Positions 53,028 to 62,217 are shown, counted from the stretch's first letter. The stretch is 64,000 nucleotides of DNA from CADEED01 sp963839685 (GCA_963839685.1 CAWIVS010000012.1:682001-746000), one strand, 5' to 3'. Notes: generated by a model not told the origin, from the sequence alone. Program-made: numbers and translations.

Positions 53028-53883
53028 CTACCTCGCATCGGTCGCGGCCCTGGTGATGTTGGCGGCCGCGCCAGCGCTCGCCGCGCAGGCTTTCATCTGG
53101 CCTCGGGTCGAGGCCGTGCCTGGCGGGGTGGTGTCCTTCCGGATACCCGGCAGGCCAGACGAGAAACCCGCTGTGACCTACGCCGGCCGGCCAGTGCTGG
53201 TCACCTGGCAACAGGCATCCTGGTTTGCCGTCCTTGGCATCCCACTCGACACCGAGCCCGGCAACCATCAAGTGAAGGTGCACGCGCCGCCCGACGCCAG
53301 TGAACGCGACATCACATTCCACGTCTCGGCCAAGCAGTACGCGGTGCAGCAACTCAAGGTTCCTCCGAACCAGGTGAACCTCTCGGCTGAAGACGAAGCG
53401 CGCGTGGCGCGCGAGACCGAAAAAGTTCGTGGTGCGCTGGAGGCCTTCACCCCGGATGCGCCGTTGACACTGCGCCTCACGCAGCCGGTACCGGGCCGGC
53501 GCTCGAGTTCCTTCGGCCTGCGTCGCATGTTCAACGGTGAAGCACGCAAGCCGCATAGCGGCATGGACATCGCCGCTCCCACGGGCACGCCCATCAAGGC
53601 ACCCCTGGCCGGCCGCGTGATCGATGTCGGCAACTATTTCTTCAATGGCAACAACGTGATCATCGATCACGGCCAGGGACTCGTCACCATGTACTGCCAC
53701 CTCTCGAAGGTGGGTGTCGAAGTAGGTCAGGAATTGAAGGCCGGCGAGGTGTTGGGCGCCGTCGGCGCCACCGGACGCGTCACGGGTCCACACCTGCACT
53801 GGGGCGTCTCACTCAATGGTGCGATGGTGGATCCGGCGCTGTTCCTCGCGCCGCCACCTGCCAGCAAACCTAAAGCCCAGTAG
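53020..53883 (+). CDS. M23-family zinc metallopeptidase, periplasmic
   Basis: This 287-residue protein has a Sec signal (MTNYLASVAALVMLAAAPALAA) and an N-terminal beta-domain (PGGVVSFRIPGRPDEKPAV). The LytM/M23 domain shows zinc ligands His and Asp in HSGMDIAAPTGTPI and the HLHWG motif, with MYCHLSK supplying a further catalytic His. The full set of ligands suggests an active DD- or DL-endopeptidase cutting peptidoglycan crosslinks. The 8-nt overlap with xseA indicates coupling, an arrangement seen elsewhere in gammaproteobacteria. Confidence 0.93.
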   Translation: MTNYLASVAALVMLAAAPALAAQAFIWPRVEAVPGGVVSFRIPGRPDEKPAVTYAGRPVLVTWQQASWFAVLGIPLDTEPGNHQVKVHAPPDASERDITFHVSAKQYAVQQLKVPPNQVNLSAEDEARVARETEKVRGALEAFTPDAPLTLRLTQPVPGRRSSSFGLRRMFNGEARKPHSGMDIAAPTGTPIKAPLAGRVIDVGNYFFNGNNVIIDHGQGLVTMYCHLSKVGVEVGQELKAGEVLGAVGATGRVTGPHLHWGVSLNGAMVDPALFLAPPPASKPKAQ

Positions 53884-53934
53884 GCAGATCCTGCAGCGCT
53901 GAGCGCGCCCGTTCAACAAACCCCCAGTTTGTGC

Positions 53935-54894
53935 TCAGCGCGAACTCACTGCGGAAGCCGGGCTCCAGGATCGCCGCCGGAAGACGAAGTCCTTGCCAGC
54001 GCCGGCCTTCTGGTGACAGGCGGCGCAGTGTTCTGCACGTGAAGGCGGAATGAGCGTGCTGCCGTCGGACCGGTAACTCGCAAACTCCCATTCGCCGGCG
54101 CGGCTGGCGCCGTACATCGCGCCGAACCCGGCGCCGCGACGCATGACATCGACATGCGCGATCTCGCCCTTGAGAGGCTGGCCATGCGGGTCACGCAATA
54201 GTTGGTCCTCGCCGTCCTTCTGTGGCCTGGCAAACTCCATGACGATCACCGCGCCATGCGGAAAATGACCGCCCTCCGAGTCCGCCGCGGACGCAGCCAG
54301 CTCATTGGCGAATACGGTAGTCAGCTCGGAACTCGGATCGGCCAGCGTGCCGCCCAGCGCCTGGAGCTGTGTCGCGTAGTCGCGCGGAAAGCCGACACGA
54401 TCAATGTCCCGTGGACCGTCCTGCGCGTTTACGTTCGGAGCCGGGATCGGATGACCGAAGTCGCGATGGATCCTCCACGTGCGGCCTTCCTGCTTCCACA
54501 CCAGCAGGTAGTCGCCGCGCCCTGCCGGGGCGCGATCGGCACCGAACGCCGTGTAGGTGCCGGTCTCGATGCGCAGATCACCCTCGCCCTCGAGATCCGT
54601 GGTGGAAAGTTCCAGCGCCTCGAGGCCGTTCGCCAGCGCCGCTCGCCAGAAATCGACAATGGCGGATCGCCCGGCGATGATTCCGGTCGCTCCAGGCACG
54701 CCAAGCTTTGCGTCCGCGGTGAACACCTGCCCCGCGGCCGCCGGGTCGTCCTCAGCCAGCGCAGTCATCAGGACTTTCGATTGCGCCTCGATGGCGCGTT
54801 TCGCGGCATCGGGGCGCGACGCGCCGGCGGTGCCCAGCAGGGTCGCCATCAAGGTAAAGAAAATCACGACCGAGTTCAGCGTGGGTGTTTTCAT
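53935..54894 (-). CDS. SnoaL-like domain fused to a cytochrome P460 domain
   Basis: This 319-residue protein has a signal peptide (MKTPTLNSVVIFFTLMATLL). Residues 30-150 form a DUF4440/SnoaL NTF2 fold (AKRAIEAQSKVLMTALAEDD; DYLLVWKQEGRTWRIHRDFG). Residues 165-315 are a cytochrome P460-like domain with GGHFPHGAVIVMEFARPQKD and a haem c attachment motif CAACH near the C-terminus. P460 proteins oxidise hydroxylamine or detoxify NO; whether this one does is unknown. The unusual fusion and the lack of a nitrification neighbour make the function open. It converges on the M23 gene. Confidence 0.82.
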   Translation of the reverse strand: MKTPTLNSVVIFFTLMATLLGTAGASRPDAAKRAIEAQSKVLMTALAEDDPAAAGQVFTADAKLGVPGATGIIAGRSAIVDFWRAALANGLEALELSTTDLEGEGDLRIETGTYTAFGADRAPAGRGDYLLVWKQEGRTWRIHRDFGHPIPAPNVNAQDGPRDIDRVGFPRDYATQLQALGGTLADPSSELTTVFANELAASAADSEGGHFPHGAVIVMEFARPQKDGEDQLLRDPHGQPLKGEIAHVDVMRRGAGFGAMYGASRAGEWEFASYRSDGSTLIPPSRAEHCAACHQKAGAGKDFVFRRRSWSPASAVSSR

Positions 54895-55004
54895 GGGCGC
54901 GATTGCACGCGTCCATCATCGGATGTGAAAGCAGTTTGCGACCAGCCCGACGTCGTGCGCGTCGAACGTGGCGCATCGCGCGACGAAGCCGCGCTGTCCC
55001 GGCG

Positions 55005-55766
55005 TCAATCTCCCGCTTCGAGCCGTTGCTGCAGCTGCCGGAGATACGCGGGACTCGCGTCGAGGCGCGTGCCGCCGCGCAGCACGACGACCGGGTCGTG
55101 CTCGCGATCGGAAATGAATTCCCGCACGCGTTGCCAGTTCACCAGCCGCGAACGGTGAATGCGCACGAACCCCGAGTCCTTGAGTCTGCGCTCCATGTCG
55201 CTGAGCGTTCCGCGCAGCAGGTGAGACTCCTGGCCGACGCGCAGGCGCACGTAGTCGCCATAGGCTTCGATGAAATCGATCTCCTCGGGCCGCAGTACGA
55301 TCACGCGTTCACGTTTCTTCACCAGCACACAGGTGTCGTCGCGCGCACCGGTGGCGCGCAACAGGCTGGCGTATTGCTGCTCCAGCTCGCGGCGCGAGCC
55401 GCCGGCGAGAAAATCCCGGGCGCGGGTCAGCGCCTTTTGCACGCGCTCGGCACCGAAGGGCTTGAGCAGATAGTCGAGCGCTTCGGCCTCGAATGCCTGC
55501 AGCGCGAAGCGGTCATGGGCAGTGACGAAGATGACTACCGGCATGGTCTTCGGCCCCACGGCCGCGAGCACCTCGAATCCGTTCATGCCCGGCATCTGTA
55601 TATCGAGAAACAGCAGGTCCGGATGTTGCTCATGAATCGCGGCGACCGCGGCACGCCCGTCCGCGCACGGCGGCAGCAGCCGCAGCCCGGGCTCGCCGCG
55701 CAACATGCGCTGCAGCCGCTGCCGCGCCAGCGGCTCGTCATCGACGATGAGCACGCTCAGTGTCAT
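55005..55766 (-). CDS. LytTR-family response regulator
   Basis: This 253-residue regulator has a receiver domain (LSVLIVDDEPLARQRLQRML; phospho-acceptor Asp in LLFLDIQMPGMNGFE; Lys in LLKPF). A LytTR DNA-binding domain follows (IDFIEAYGDYVRLRVGQESH; GFVRIHRSRLVNWQRVREF). It pairs with the overlapping histidine kinase gene by 4 nt. Targets are unknown; no LytTR direct-repeat site was identified in the window. Confidence 0.95.
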   Translation of the reverse strand: MTLSVLIVDDEPLARQRLQRMLRGEPGLRLLPPCADGRAAVAAIHEQHPDLLFLDIQMPGMNGFEVLAAVGPKTMPVVIFVTAHDRFALQAFEAEALDYLLKPFGAERVQKALTRARDFLAGGSRRELEQQYASLLRATGARDDTCVLVKKRERVIVLRPEEIDFIEAYGDYVRLRVGQESHLLRGTLSDMERRLKDSGFVRIHRSRLVNWQRVREFISDREHDPVVVLRGGTRLDASPAYLRQLQQRLEAGD

Positions 55767-56851
55767 GCGCCCGAAGCCGGTATGCGCAGACTCACGACCA
55801 GACCTTCGCCATTATTCAGGCCGAAGGTCTGGCGCTCGCCATACAGGTGCCGCAGACGGGCTTGCGTATTCGCCAGACCGATACCCTGAGGCCTGCCGGG
55901 ATGCCCAGGCGTGAGGCCTGGGCCGGTATCCGCCACTTCGATCCGCAGTTGGCCGTCTGCGCGCCGCGCGCGCACGGTGAGCGTGCCCGCGCGCTCGCTC
56001 GCCGCGATACCGTGCTGAATCGCGTTTTCCACCAGCGGCTGCAGGATGAGGCTGGGAACCCGAGAATCGAGCGCTTCTGGCTGAATGTCCCAGATCACGC
56101 GCAGGCGCTCTCCGAGGCGCATCTGTTCGATTTCCACGTAGCCGCGAATGAATTCGAGTTCCTCCGCGAGCGTGAGCTCCTGGCGCGACGACGACTGCAG
56201 GACCTGACGCAGCAACTCCCCCAGCCGGACGATGAGTTGCTCGGCAAGCCTGGGATTCGAATGCACCAGCTCGGCGATGGAGTGCAAGGTATTGAAAAGG
56301 AAATGCGGATTGAGTTGGCTGCGCAGCGCTTCGAGCTGCGCCTGGTGAAGCAGGGACTCGAGCTCCGTCGCTCTCAGTTGCCGGTCGCGCAGCTCGCGGT
56401 AGTAAGTCGCGGCGTGCCATGCCAGTACGAAACCCGCATAGACCGGCAGGTTCACTCCCGCCACGCGTACCGCGCGCGTGAACCAGTCCGCGGAGAAAGG
56501 CCGCGGGCCGAGCTCGCAATGCCCGAAACACAGCTGCAGCGAATCCTGTGCGGCGACGATGGCTTGCGCGGCCAGCGGCTCGAGCACGGTCGTCAACACA
56601 GCACCAAGCAGCAGGCCGGCAATCCGGGTTGCAAGTGCGCGGTCACGCAGACGCCGGCACCACCAGAAAACCGCGGGCAACAGCGCACCCCACGACAGCC
56701 AGTAGACCGCTTCGCTGGCGAATGCCCGCGACCACGGCGTGACGAAACCGGCGAGAAACAGTTGCGAGGCGAACACACACGACAGCAGCAGCCACAGGGC
56801 TGCGTAGATGAGCCAGCGCGGCAAGGAACGGGATTCGGCGACAGGGTTCAC
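55763..56851 (-). CDS. LytS/YehU-type sensor histidine kinase
   Basis: This 362-residue membrane kinase has four hydrophobic helices in residues 10-165. The His_kinase domain has the phospho-acceptor His in QLNPHFLFNTLHSIAELV. The ATPase N-box is PLVENAIQHGI, followed by VADTGPGLTPG and GIGLANTQARLRHLYG. No extracytoplasmic sensor domain is evident, so the signal may be sensed in the membrane. It is the first gene of the pair with the LytTR regulator. Confidence 0.93.
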   Translation of the reverse strand: MNPVAESRSLPRWLIYAALWLLLSCVFASQLFLAGFVTPWSRAFASEAVYWLSWGALLPAVFWWCRRLRDRALATRIAGLLLGAVLTTVLEPLAAQAIVAAQDSLQLCFGHCELGPRPFSADWFTRAVRVAGVNLPVYAGFVLAWHAATYYRELRDRQLRATELESLLHQAQLEALRSQLNPHFLFNTLHSIAELVHSNPRLAEQLIVRLGELLRQVLQSSSRQELTLAEELEFIRGYVEIEQMRLGERLRVIWDIQPEALDSRVPSLILQPLVENAIQHGIAASERAGTLTVRARRADGQLRIEVADTGPGLTPGHPGRPQGIGLANTQARLRHLYGERQTFGLNNGEGLVVSLRIPASGA

Positions 56852-57024
56852 GCCGGCACTCTAACCGGGACCCCACGCGGCGCAATTCACAACTGTCATG
56901 TGAGCAAACCCACCGGCGCCCTGTCGGAATACACCTAGGAAGTCAGGTCCGGCCCCAACAGCTCGGAACCTCCGCGATTGCCGTTCGTCACTTTAATTGT
57001 CGACTCAAGGCTCCGGAGATTTCC

Positions 57025-57306
57025 ATGAAACACAAGTTCGCTTTCGTGTGTGCCGCGGCATTGGCATTGGTGTCCACTGCCGCACTCGCCGAGGATGGCG
57101 CCAAACCGAAGACAGGTGTGGAAGCCAAGTTCGAGTCGCTGGACAAGGACGCCGATGGACGTCTCAACAAAGAAGAAATTTCCAGTGACAGCGGCCTGTC
57201 GGGCAGTTTCTCGACCATCGACGGCAACTCGGATGGGTACGTGACGATGGAGGAGTTCCGCGCCAAGGTGAAGATGAAATCCGGCACTTCGGGACAACAA
57301 TTCTGA
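57025..57306 (+). CDS. Small secreted EF-hand protein
   Basis: This 93-residue protein has a Sec signal (MKHKFAFVCAAALALVSTAALA) and two EF-hand loops, DKDADGRLNKEE and DGNSDGYVTMEE. Both carry acidic residues at the calcium-coordinating positions 1, 3, 5 and 12. It should bind calcium in the periplasm or outside the cell; partners are unknown. The start has GGAGA 7 nt upstream. It converges on the S8 protease, whose family is often calcium-stabilised, but a link is only suggestive. Confidence 0.9.
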   Translation: MKHKFAFVCAAALALVSTAALAEDGAKPKTGVEAKFESLDKDADGRLNKEEISSDSGLSGSFSTIDGNSDGYVTMEEFRAKVKMKSGTSGQQF

Positions 57307-57328
57307 AGTGACATCGTTCCGGAAAAAA

Positions 57329-57353
57329 GGGGACAGACTTGGAGTCTGTCCCC
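57329..57353. terminator. Terminator hairpin between EF-hand and S8 genes
   Basis: A perfect 11-bp stem GGGGACAGACT / AGTCTGTCCCC has a 3-nt loop. On the minus strand it is followed at once by six T, so it should terminate the S8 protease transcript. On the plus strand it is followed by ATTTCT and may weakly terminate the EF-hand gene. The stem belongs to the GGGGACA-type repeat group seen elsewhere in the window. Confidence 0.75.
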
Positions 57354-57368
57354 ATTTCTCTCGCTCAC

Positions 57369-59150
57369 CTACCAATTCAAGTTGAGCGTGTAGCGACCGT
57401 TGGTCGCGCCGGTGCCGCCACTCCAGTAGACCACGCGCACGTAGCGTACGAACGCGCTGCTGCCGGTATTGGTGACCGATACCGTGTCGACGAAGCCCGT
57501 GCCGCGTTCGCTGCGGCCGATCAGCACGCCGTTGCTGTTGTAGACGAACAAGTCGTAGTCCGACGATGCGTTCGGCGTCAGCGTCGCCGTCAGCGTGCCA
57601 CCCGCGGCCAGCGTCATGCGGTAATAGTCCGTGTCGCTGCTGCTCGACATCGTGCCATTGATGGTGGTGTTGTCCGTCGAGATGAGCTGCGAAGCCGTGC
57701 GCGAGTTGTTGGGCTCGACCTCGTTGCCGCCCGGCGGTGGCGTGGTCCCGCCGAGGGCCGCATCCACCGCGGCACGGGCATTCACGATGCCTGCGCCGCA
57801 CTGCGAGCAGGTCGCCGGGAACGCACGCGCCGTGCTCTGCAGGATGGAGGTGACCTGGTCGGGTGTGAGCGTCGGCTTGACCGAAAGCATCAACGCGACG
57901 ACACCACTGACGTGCGGTGTGGCCATCGACGTGCCGTTGTACAGCGCGTAGCTGTCCGCGCCCGGACCCATCTGGCCGGCATTCAGCGTCGACAGCACAC
58001 TGTTGCCCCCGCCACTGCCACCCGGTGCCGCCACTTCCACGGTCGCGCCGAAATTCGAGTACGAGGCCTTGCCGCCGTTACGTCCGACCGCCGCGACCGT
58101 CACCACGCCCGAGCAATTGGCTGGCGAAAAATTGGCCGCGTTGGCATTGCTGTTGCCCGCCGCGACGACGACCGATGCACCGCGTGAGCGGGCCGAATTG
58201 ATGGCGCCCTGCGTCGTGGCGCCGCACGCTCCGCCGCCGCCCAGGGACATGCTGACCACCTTGGCCCGATTCGCGTTGAGTGGTACGCCGGAAACCGCGC
58301 CACCCGTTACCCACACGATCGCGTCGGCGATGTCGGAGGTGAACCCGCCGCACTTGCCGAGCACACGCGCCGGAACCACCCGGGCGTTGAACGCGACGCC
58401 AGCGACACCGTTCGAGTTGTTGGTGATGGCGGCGACGGTGCCGGCCACGTGCGTGCCGTGCCAGCTCGACGCCTCGAAGGCCGCCGGGTCTCCCGGGCCA
58501 CATTCACCCGGGTTGACCCAGTCACCCGGATCCAGGGCGCTGCTGTCGCGACCATTGCCGTCGTTGGCGACCATGGTGTCCGAGATGAAGTCGTAGCCGG
58601 GCAGGATATTGGCATTGAGATCGGCGTGCGGGCGGTAGCCGGTGTCGACGACTCCCACGATCACGCCCGAGCCCGTGGACTTGTTCCAGGCTGCCTGCGC
58701 ATTGATGCCACCGACGGCCTCGAAGTAGTGCCACTGCTCGTTGTACCGCGTGTCATTGGGCGTGAACACCTTGCGCATGATGCGATCAGGTTCGGCGTAC
58801 TCGACATTCGGATCGCTGGCGGCGATCTCGGCGGCGAGTCGTTCGGCTTCGGCCAGCGACATCTGCCGATTGACCCTGAGCACATGCGAGCCGAGTGCCG
58901 TGGTACGCAGGCGGTTCAGGCTCACGCCGAAACGCGCCGCCGGCAGATCCGTGCCGCGCATCTGCGCGGCTGCGGCGCCGGCCGTTCCGGCCTGGGTGCG
59001 GTACTTGACGATGATGCGATCGGTGAACCCGGCGTCGGCCGCGGCAGCTGCCAGCGGCACCAGCATCACGAGTCCCAAAGTGATAACACGGGTCATGGCG
59101 CGAGCCATGGCACGCAGGCGCGCGCCTCCGGTGGTAGTCAGGCGAGTCAT
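57369..59150 (-). CDS. Secreted S8 serine protease with C-terminal PPC domain
   Basis: This is an extracellular subtilisin-type protease, 593 residues. A signal region (MTRVITLGLVMLVPLAAAAA) and an I9-like propeptide come first, with VNRQMSLAEAERLAAEIAAS as the propeptide core. The catalytic triad is complete: Asp in VGVVDTGYRPHADL, His in WHGTHVAGTVA and Ser in NGTSMATPHVSG. The C-terminal pre-peptidase domain (EVEPNNSRTASQLI; SDTDYYRMTLAAGGTLT) is typically removed after secretion. The start at 59150 has GGGAG upstream. Export is probably Sec followed by type II secretion. Confidence 0.95.
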   Translation of the reverse strand: MTRLTTTGGARLRAMARAMTRVITLGLVMLVPLAAAAADAGFTDRIIVKYRTQAGTAGAAAAQMRGTDLPAARFGVSLNRLRTTALGSHVLRVNRQMSLAEAERLAAEIAASDPNVEYAEPDRIMRKVFTPNDTRYNEQWHYFEAVGGINAQAAWNKSTGSGVIVGVVDTGYRPHADLNANILPGYDFISDTMVANDGNGRDSSALDPGDWVNPGECGPGDPAAFEASSWHGTHVAGTVAAITNNSNGVAGVAFNARVVPARVLGKCGGFTSDIADAIVWVTGGAVSGVPLNANRAKVVSMSLGGGGACGATTQGAINSARSRGASVVVAAGNSNANAANFSPANCSGVVTVAAVGRNGGKASYSNFGATVEVAAPGGSGGGNSVLSTLNAGQMGPGADSYALYNGTSMATPHVSGVVALMLSVKPTLTPDQVTSILQSTARAFPATCSQCGAGIVNARAAVDAALGGTTPPPGGNEVEPNNSRTASQLISTDNTTINGTMSSSSDTDYYRMTLAAGGTLTATLTPNASSDYDLFVYNSNGVLIGRSERGTGFVDTVSVTNTGSSAFVRYVRVVYWSGGTGATNGRYTLNLNW

Positions 59151-59484
59151 AAATCTCCCTTACGAGTCGGTTTGTGTGGGAGTCCTGACAGAAGCCAGGT
59201 GAGGCATGAATTGCGTGGACGGACGTCCGCCGCCAGTTTGCGCGTAGTTAATGTGCATCCTGCACTGCTCCCTGTCCGGCGCCGCGTGCGTCTCCGCCGC
59301 CACGCTCAACTAACTTCTGTAGAAATCATCCCGGGGTCGCGAAAGCCATCCCTGGCACGACCTGCGCGTGCGGCCAACGCTACGCCTGTGAGCGCGATCA
59401 TTTCAAGGGAAAATGGGGACATTCCTATTTTCCGGAAAACCGGAAAATAGGAATGTCCCCATTTTCCCTATCCAGCGGGCGCCT
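59151..59484. other. Intergenic region with palindromic repeat
   Basis: This gap of 334 bp separates the S8 protease start from the der stop. Apart from the perfect hairpin at 59407-59468 there is nothing I can name; a 10-bp palindrome CGGACGTCCG is present at 59220-59229. The protease promoter presumably lies in 59160-59260. Confidence 0.6.
59407..59468. repeat. Perfect 29-bp inverted repeat (REP-like hairpin)
   Basis: Arms 59407-59435 and 59440-59468 are perfectly complementary across 29 bp with a four-base AAAA loop. The core GGGGACATTCCTATTTTC is identical to the arms at 51546-51624. It lies 17 nt from the der stop and could also act as its terminator. Confidence 0.85.
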
Positions 59485-60904
59485 TCAGCGCTTCTTTGGC
59501 GGTCGCTTGGCGCGATCCTTCCTGATGCGCCGCTCCCGTCGTTCCTTGTTCGAAGTCTTGAGCCCGCGCTTTTCCTTGGGCTTGTCCTTCAGGAACGGGT
59601 TGACGTCGCTGCGGAATTCCACCGACACCGGCGTCGCGAACAGGTCGAACTCCTCGCGGAACATGTTCGCCAGGTAGCGCTTGTAAGACTCGGGCACGTG
59701 CGCCGCCTGGCTGCCGTGCACGATGATGCGCGGCGGGTTCTTCCCGCCCTGGTGTGCGTAGCGCAGCCGGATGCGCCGGCCCCGCACGATGGGCGGCTGA
59801 TGCTGTGTCATGGCCCTTTCCATGGCCTTGGTGAGCGCCGGCGTCTTCATCTGCCGCATCGCGGCTTCGTAGGCGCGGATCATGGAGGCGACCAGGTCAC
59901 CCACGCCAGTGCCATGGCGCGCGCTGACGAAGTGCAGCGGCGCGAACGGCACGAAGTCGATCTTGAGTGTGAGCAGGCGTCTGATGTCCTCGCGTTGCTC
60001 GGGCGGGATGTTGTCCCATTTGTTGACCGCGAGGATCAGCGCGCGGCCGCGCGATAGCGCCAGTCCCAGCACGCTCGCGTCCTGCTCGCCGATCGAATCC
60101 TGCGCGTCGACCACCATGACGACCACGTGCGCCTCGGCGATGGCCTGCAGCGTCTTCGACACCGAAAGATGTTCTACCTGGTCATCGATCTTCGCGCGGC
60201 GGCGTACGCCCGCAGTGTCGATCAGCGTGAAGTCGCGCCCGTCGCGCTGGAACGGCACCAGGATACTGTCGCGGGTGGTGCCGGCAACTTCGCTGGTGAT
60301 CAGGCGTTCGTCGCCGATGAGCCGGTTGATGAGTGTCGACTTGCCGACATTGGGCCGGCCGATGACCGCGATGCGGATGCGGCCGTCTTCGTTCTCGTCT
60401 TCGGATGGCGCCGGTGGAATACCCGCGAGCACCACCTCCATGAGGTCTTCGCAGCCGAAGCCATGCGTGGCCGCAATCGCGTAGGGCTCGCCGAGACCGA
60501 TGGAATGAAAGTCCGCGCCCGCGATGCCGGCCTCGAGACCCTCTGCCTTGTTGACGGCGAGAAACACCGGTTTGCCGGAACTTGCGCAGCTCGCGCGCGA
60601 AGAATTGATCCTGCGGCGTCAGGCCGGCGCGTGCATCGGCCATGAATATCAGCCGGTCCGCCTCGGCGATGGCGTGTTCGGTCTGGATGCGCATCAGCGC
60701 ATCCATGCCGCTGGGATTTTCGACCAGCCCACCGGTGTCGATGCAGACGTACGGCAGCGGACCAAGCTTGCCATAGCCGTACTGGCGGTCGCGCGTCACG
60801 CCGGGCACGTCCGCGACGATGGCATCACGCGTTTGCGTCAGCGTATTGAACAGCGTGGACTTGCCGACGTTCGGCCGCCCGACGATCGCGATGACCGGCA
60901 GCAT
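59485..60904 (-). CDS. der: Ribosome-associated GTPase Der (EngA), one apparent frameshift
   Basis: This double-GTPase is needed for 50S ribosome assembly. Domain 1 has GRPNVGKST, the switch II motif DTGG and VNKAEG. Domain 2 has GRPNVGKSTLINRL, DTAGVRRR and VNKWD. A KH-like C-terminal domain and a basic tail (RRERRIRKDRAKRPPKKR) follow. The frame breaks at about 60579: AAGTTCCGG should read AAGTCCGG, after which RKSGKPVFLAVNKAEGLE is restored. Corrected length is 472 residues, normal for Der. Because der is essential, the shift is best explained as a sequence error. Confidence 0.96.
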
Positions 60905-60937
60905 GGGATGCGTGTTGACTGACTGCCGGCCGCGGCT

Positions 60938-62206
60938 TCAGCCGCCTTGCGGCTTAGCCGGACCCTGCGCGTCGCTGGCGGGCGCGGGCTCCGGCGCCGG
61001 TGCTTCGACCGGCGGCGGCGCCTTGCTCTTCACGGCACGCGGAGCAATCGGCTGCGCGCGCAGCGCCGTGACATTACCCTGGTCGTTGATCATGTAGAGC
61101 GTGTTGTCGACCGCCAGCGGCGGATTCGTCACGCGATCGCCGGCGGCCTTGTCACGTCCGGCAATGGTGCCGGTCGCGCGGTCGAACCAATGGACGTAGC
61201 CGTCGAAATCCGCGACCACGACATAGTCACCGACCACCACCGGCGCCGAGAGGCTGCGGAACTTGAGCGATTCGTTGCGCCACACTTCGAGTCCGGAGCG
61301 GCGCTTGAGCGCCACGAGCTCGCCGTTCGACGTCGAGACATACATCTGTTCGTCATCGACGTCGACGCCTCGATAGCTGGACACGTCACGCGTCCACCAG
61401 ATCTGGCCGGAGTCGAGCGCCAGCATGGCAGCGCGCCCCTGGAAACCGGCGACGAACACATCGTCGCCCAGCACCTTCACCGCGGCGTCGATGTCGTTGA
61501 GCCGCTCCAGCTCGGTGCGGCCGTGCGCCGGCGACACTGGTGAGTCCCACACGGTTGAGCCGTCTGCCATGTTCACGGCGAGCACCCGGCCGTTGTCGAA
61601 TCCGGAAATGGCGAGATCGCGCGCGATCACCGGAGTTGCCACACCGCGCAGTGTCAGCTTCGGAATCTGCTGCTCGGTGCTCCAGAGCTCCGCGCCATCG
61701 GACGCCGCCAGCGCGCGCAACCTGCCATCTACCGTACGCACCACCACGGTATTCGAGGTGATCGCCGGAGCCGAGAGAATTTCGCCGCGTACTTCGGCCC
61801 GCCAGCGTTCGACGCCGTCGCTGGTGCCCAGCGCCAGGATCTGTCCATCGGCGGAACCGACCGCGACCAGCTGGTCGCTCGCACCCGTCCCTCCGGTCAG
61901 CTCGAGCTTGGTCTTGACGCGCCACAGTTGCTTGCCGGTCTTCAGATCGAATGCGGCGACGTCGCCGTCGCGGCCCGCCGCGACCAGGCGGTCTCCCGCC
62001 GCGGCGAGACCCAGTCCCAGCCGCAATTTCTTGCCGCCGCCACCGACGCTCGCGCTCCAGACGCGATTGACGCGGACGGTCGGCGACGGGATATCGGTGA
62101 GCTTGGTGGGCTCATCGACCTTCTTGTCTTTCTTGTCGCATGCGGCGAGCGCGAGCACGGCGGCGACGATCATCAAACCGGAGGTCAGAAGGCTGCGGAG
62201 TTTCAT
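60938..62206 (-). CDS. bamB: Outer-membrane protein assembly factor BamB
   Basis: This lipoprotein of the BAM complex assists beta-barrel insertion. Of 422 residues, the signal peptide ends in the lipobox LALAAC (Cys near residue 23). An eight-bladed PQQ/beta-propeller follows, with repeated blade motifs such as AAFDLKTGKQLWRVKT, ALDSGQIWWTRDV and HWFDRATGTIAG. A Pro/Ala-rich tail at the C-terminus (APPPVEAPAPEPAPASD) is an extension not typical of E. coli BamB. It lies between yfgM and der in the conserved order. Confidence 0.95.
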   Translation of the reverse strand: MKLRSLLTSGLMIVAAVLALAACDKKDKKVDEPTKLTDIPSPTVRVNRVWSASVGGGGKKLRLGLGLAAAGDRLVAAGRDGDVAAFDLKTGKQLWRVKTKLELTGGTGASDQLVAVGSADGQILALGTSDGVERWRAEVRGEILSAPAITSNTVVVRTVDGRLRALAASDGAELWSTEQQIPKLTLRGVATPVIARDLAISGFDNGRVLAVNMADGSTVWDSPVSPAHGRTELERLNDIDAAVKVLGDDVFVAGFQGRAAMLALDSGQIWWTRDVSSYRGVDVDDEQMYVSTSNGELVALKRRSGLEVWRNESLKFRSLSAPVVVGDYVVVADFDGYVHWFDRATGTIAGRDKAAGDRVTNPPLAVDNTLYMINDQGNVTALRAQPIAPRAVKSKAPPPVEAPAPEPAPASDAQGPAKPQGG

Positions 62207-62217
62207 CCAGGTTCCCT

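Noticed and set aside
59352..59368. A TGGCACGACCTGC sequence resembling a sigma-54 promoter
   Set aside because: The -12 element is at the wrong distance and lacks TTGC; spacing is strict for RpoN.
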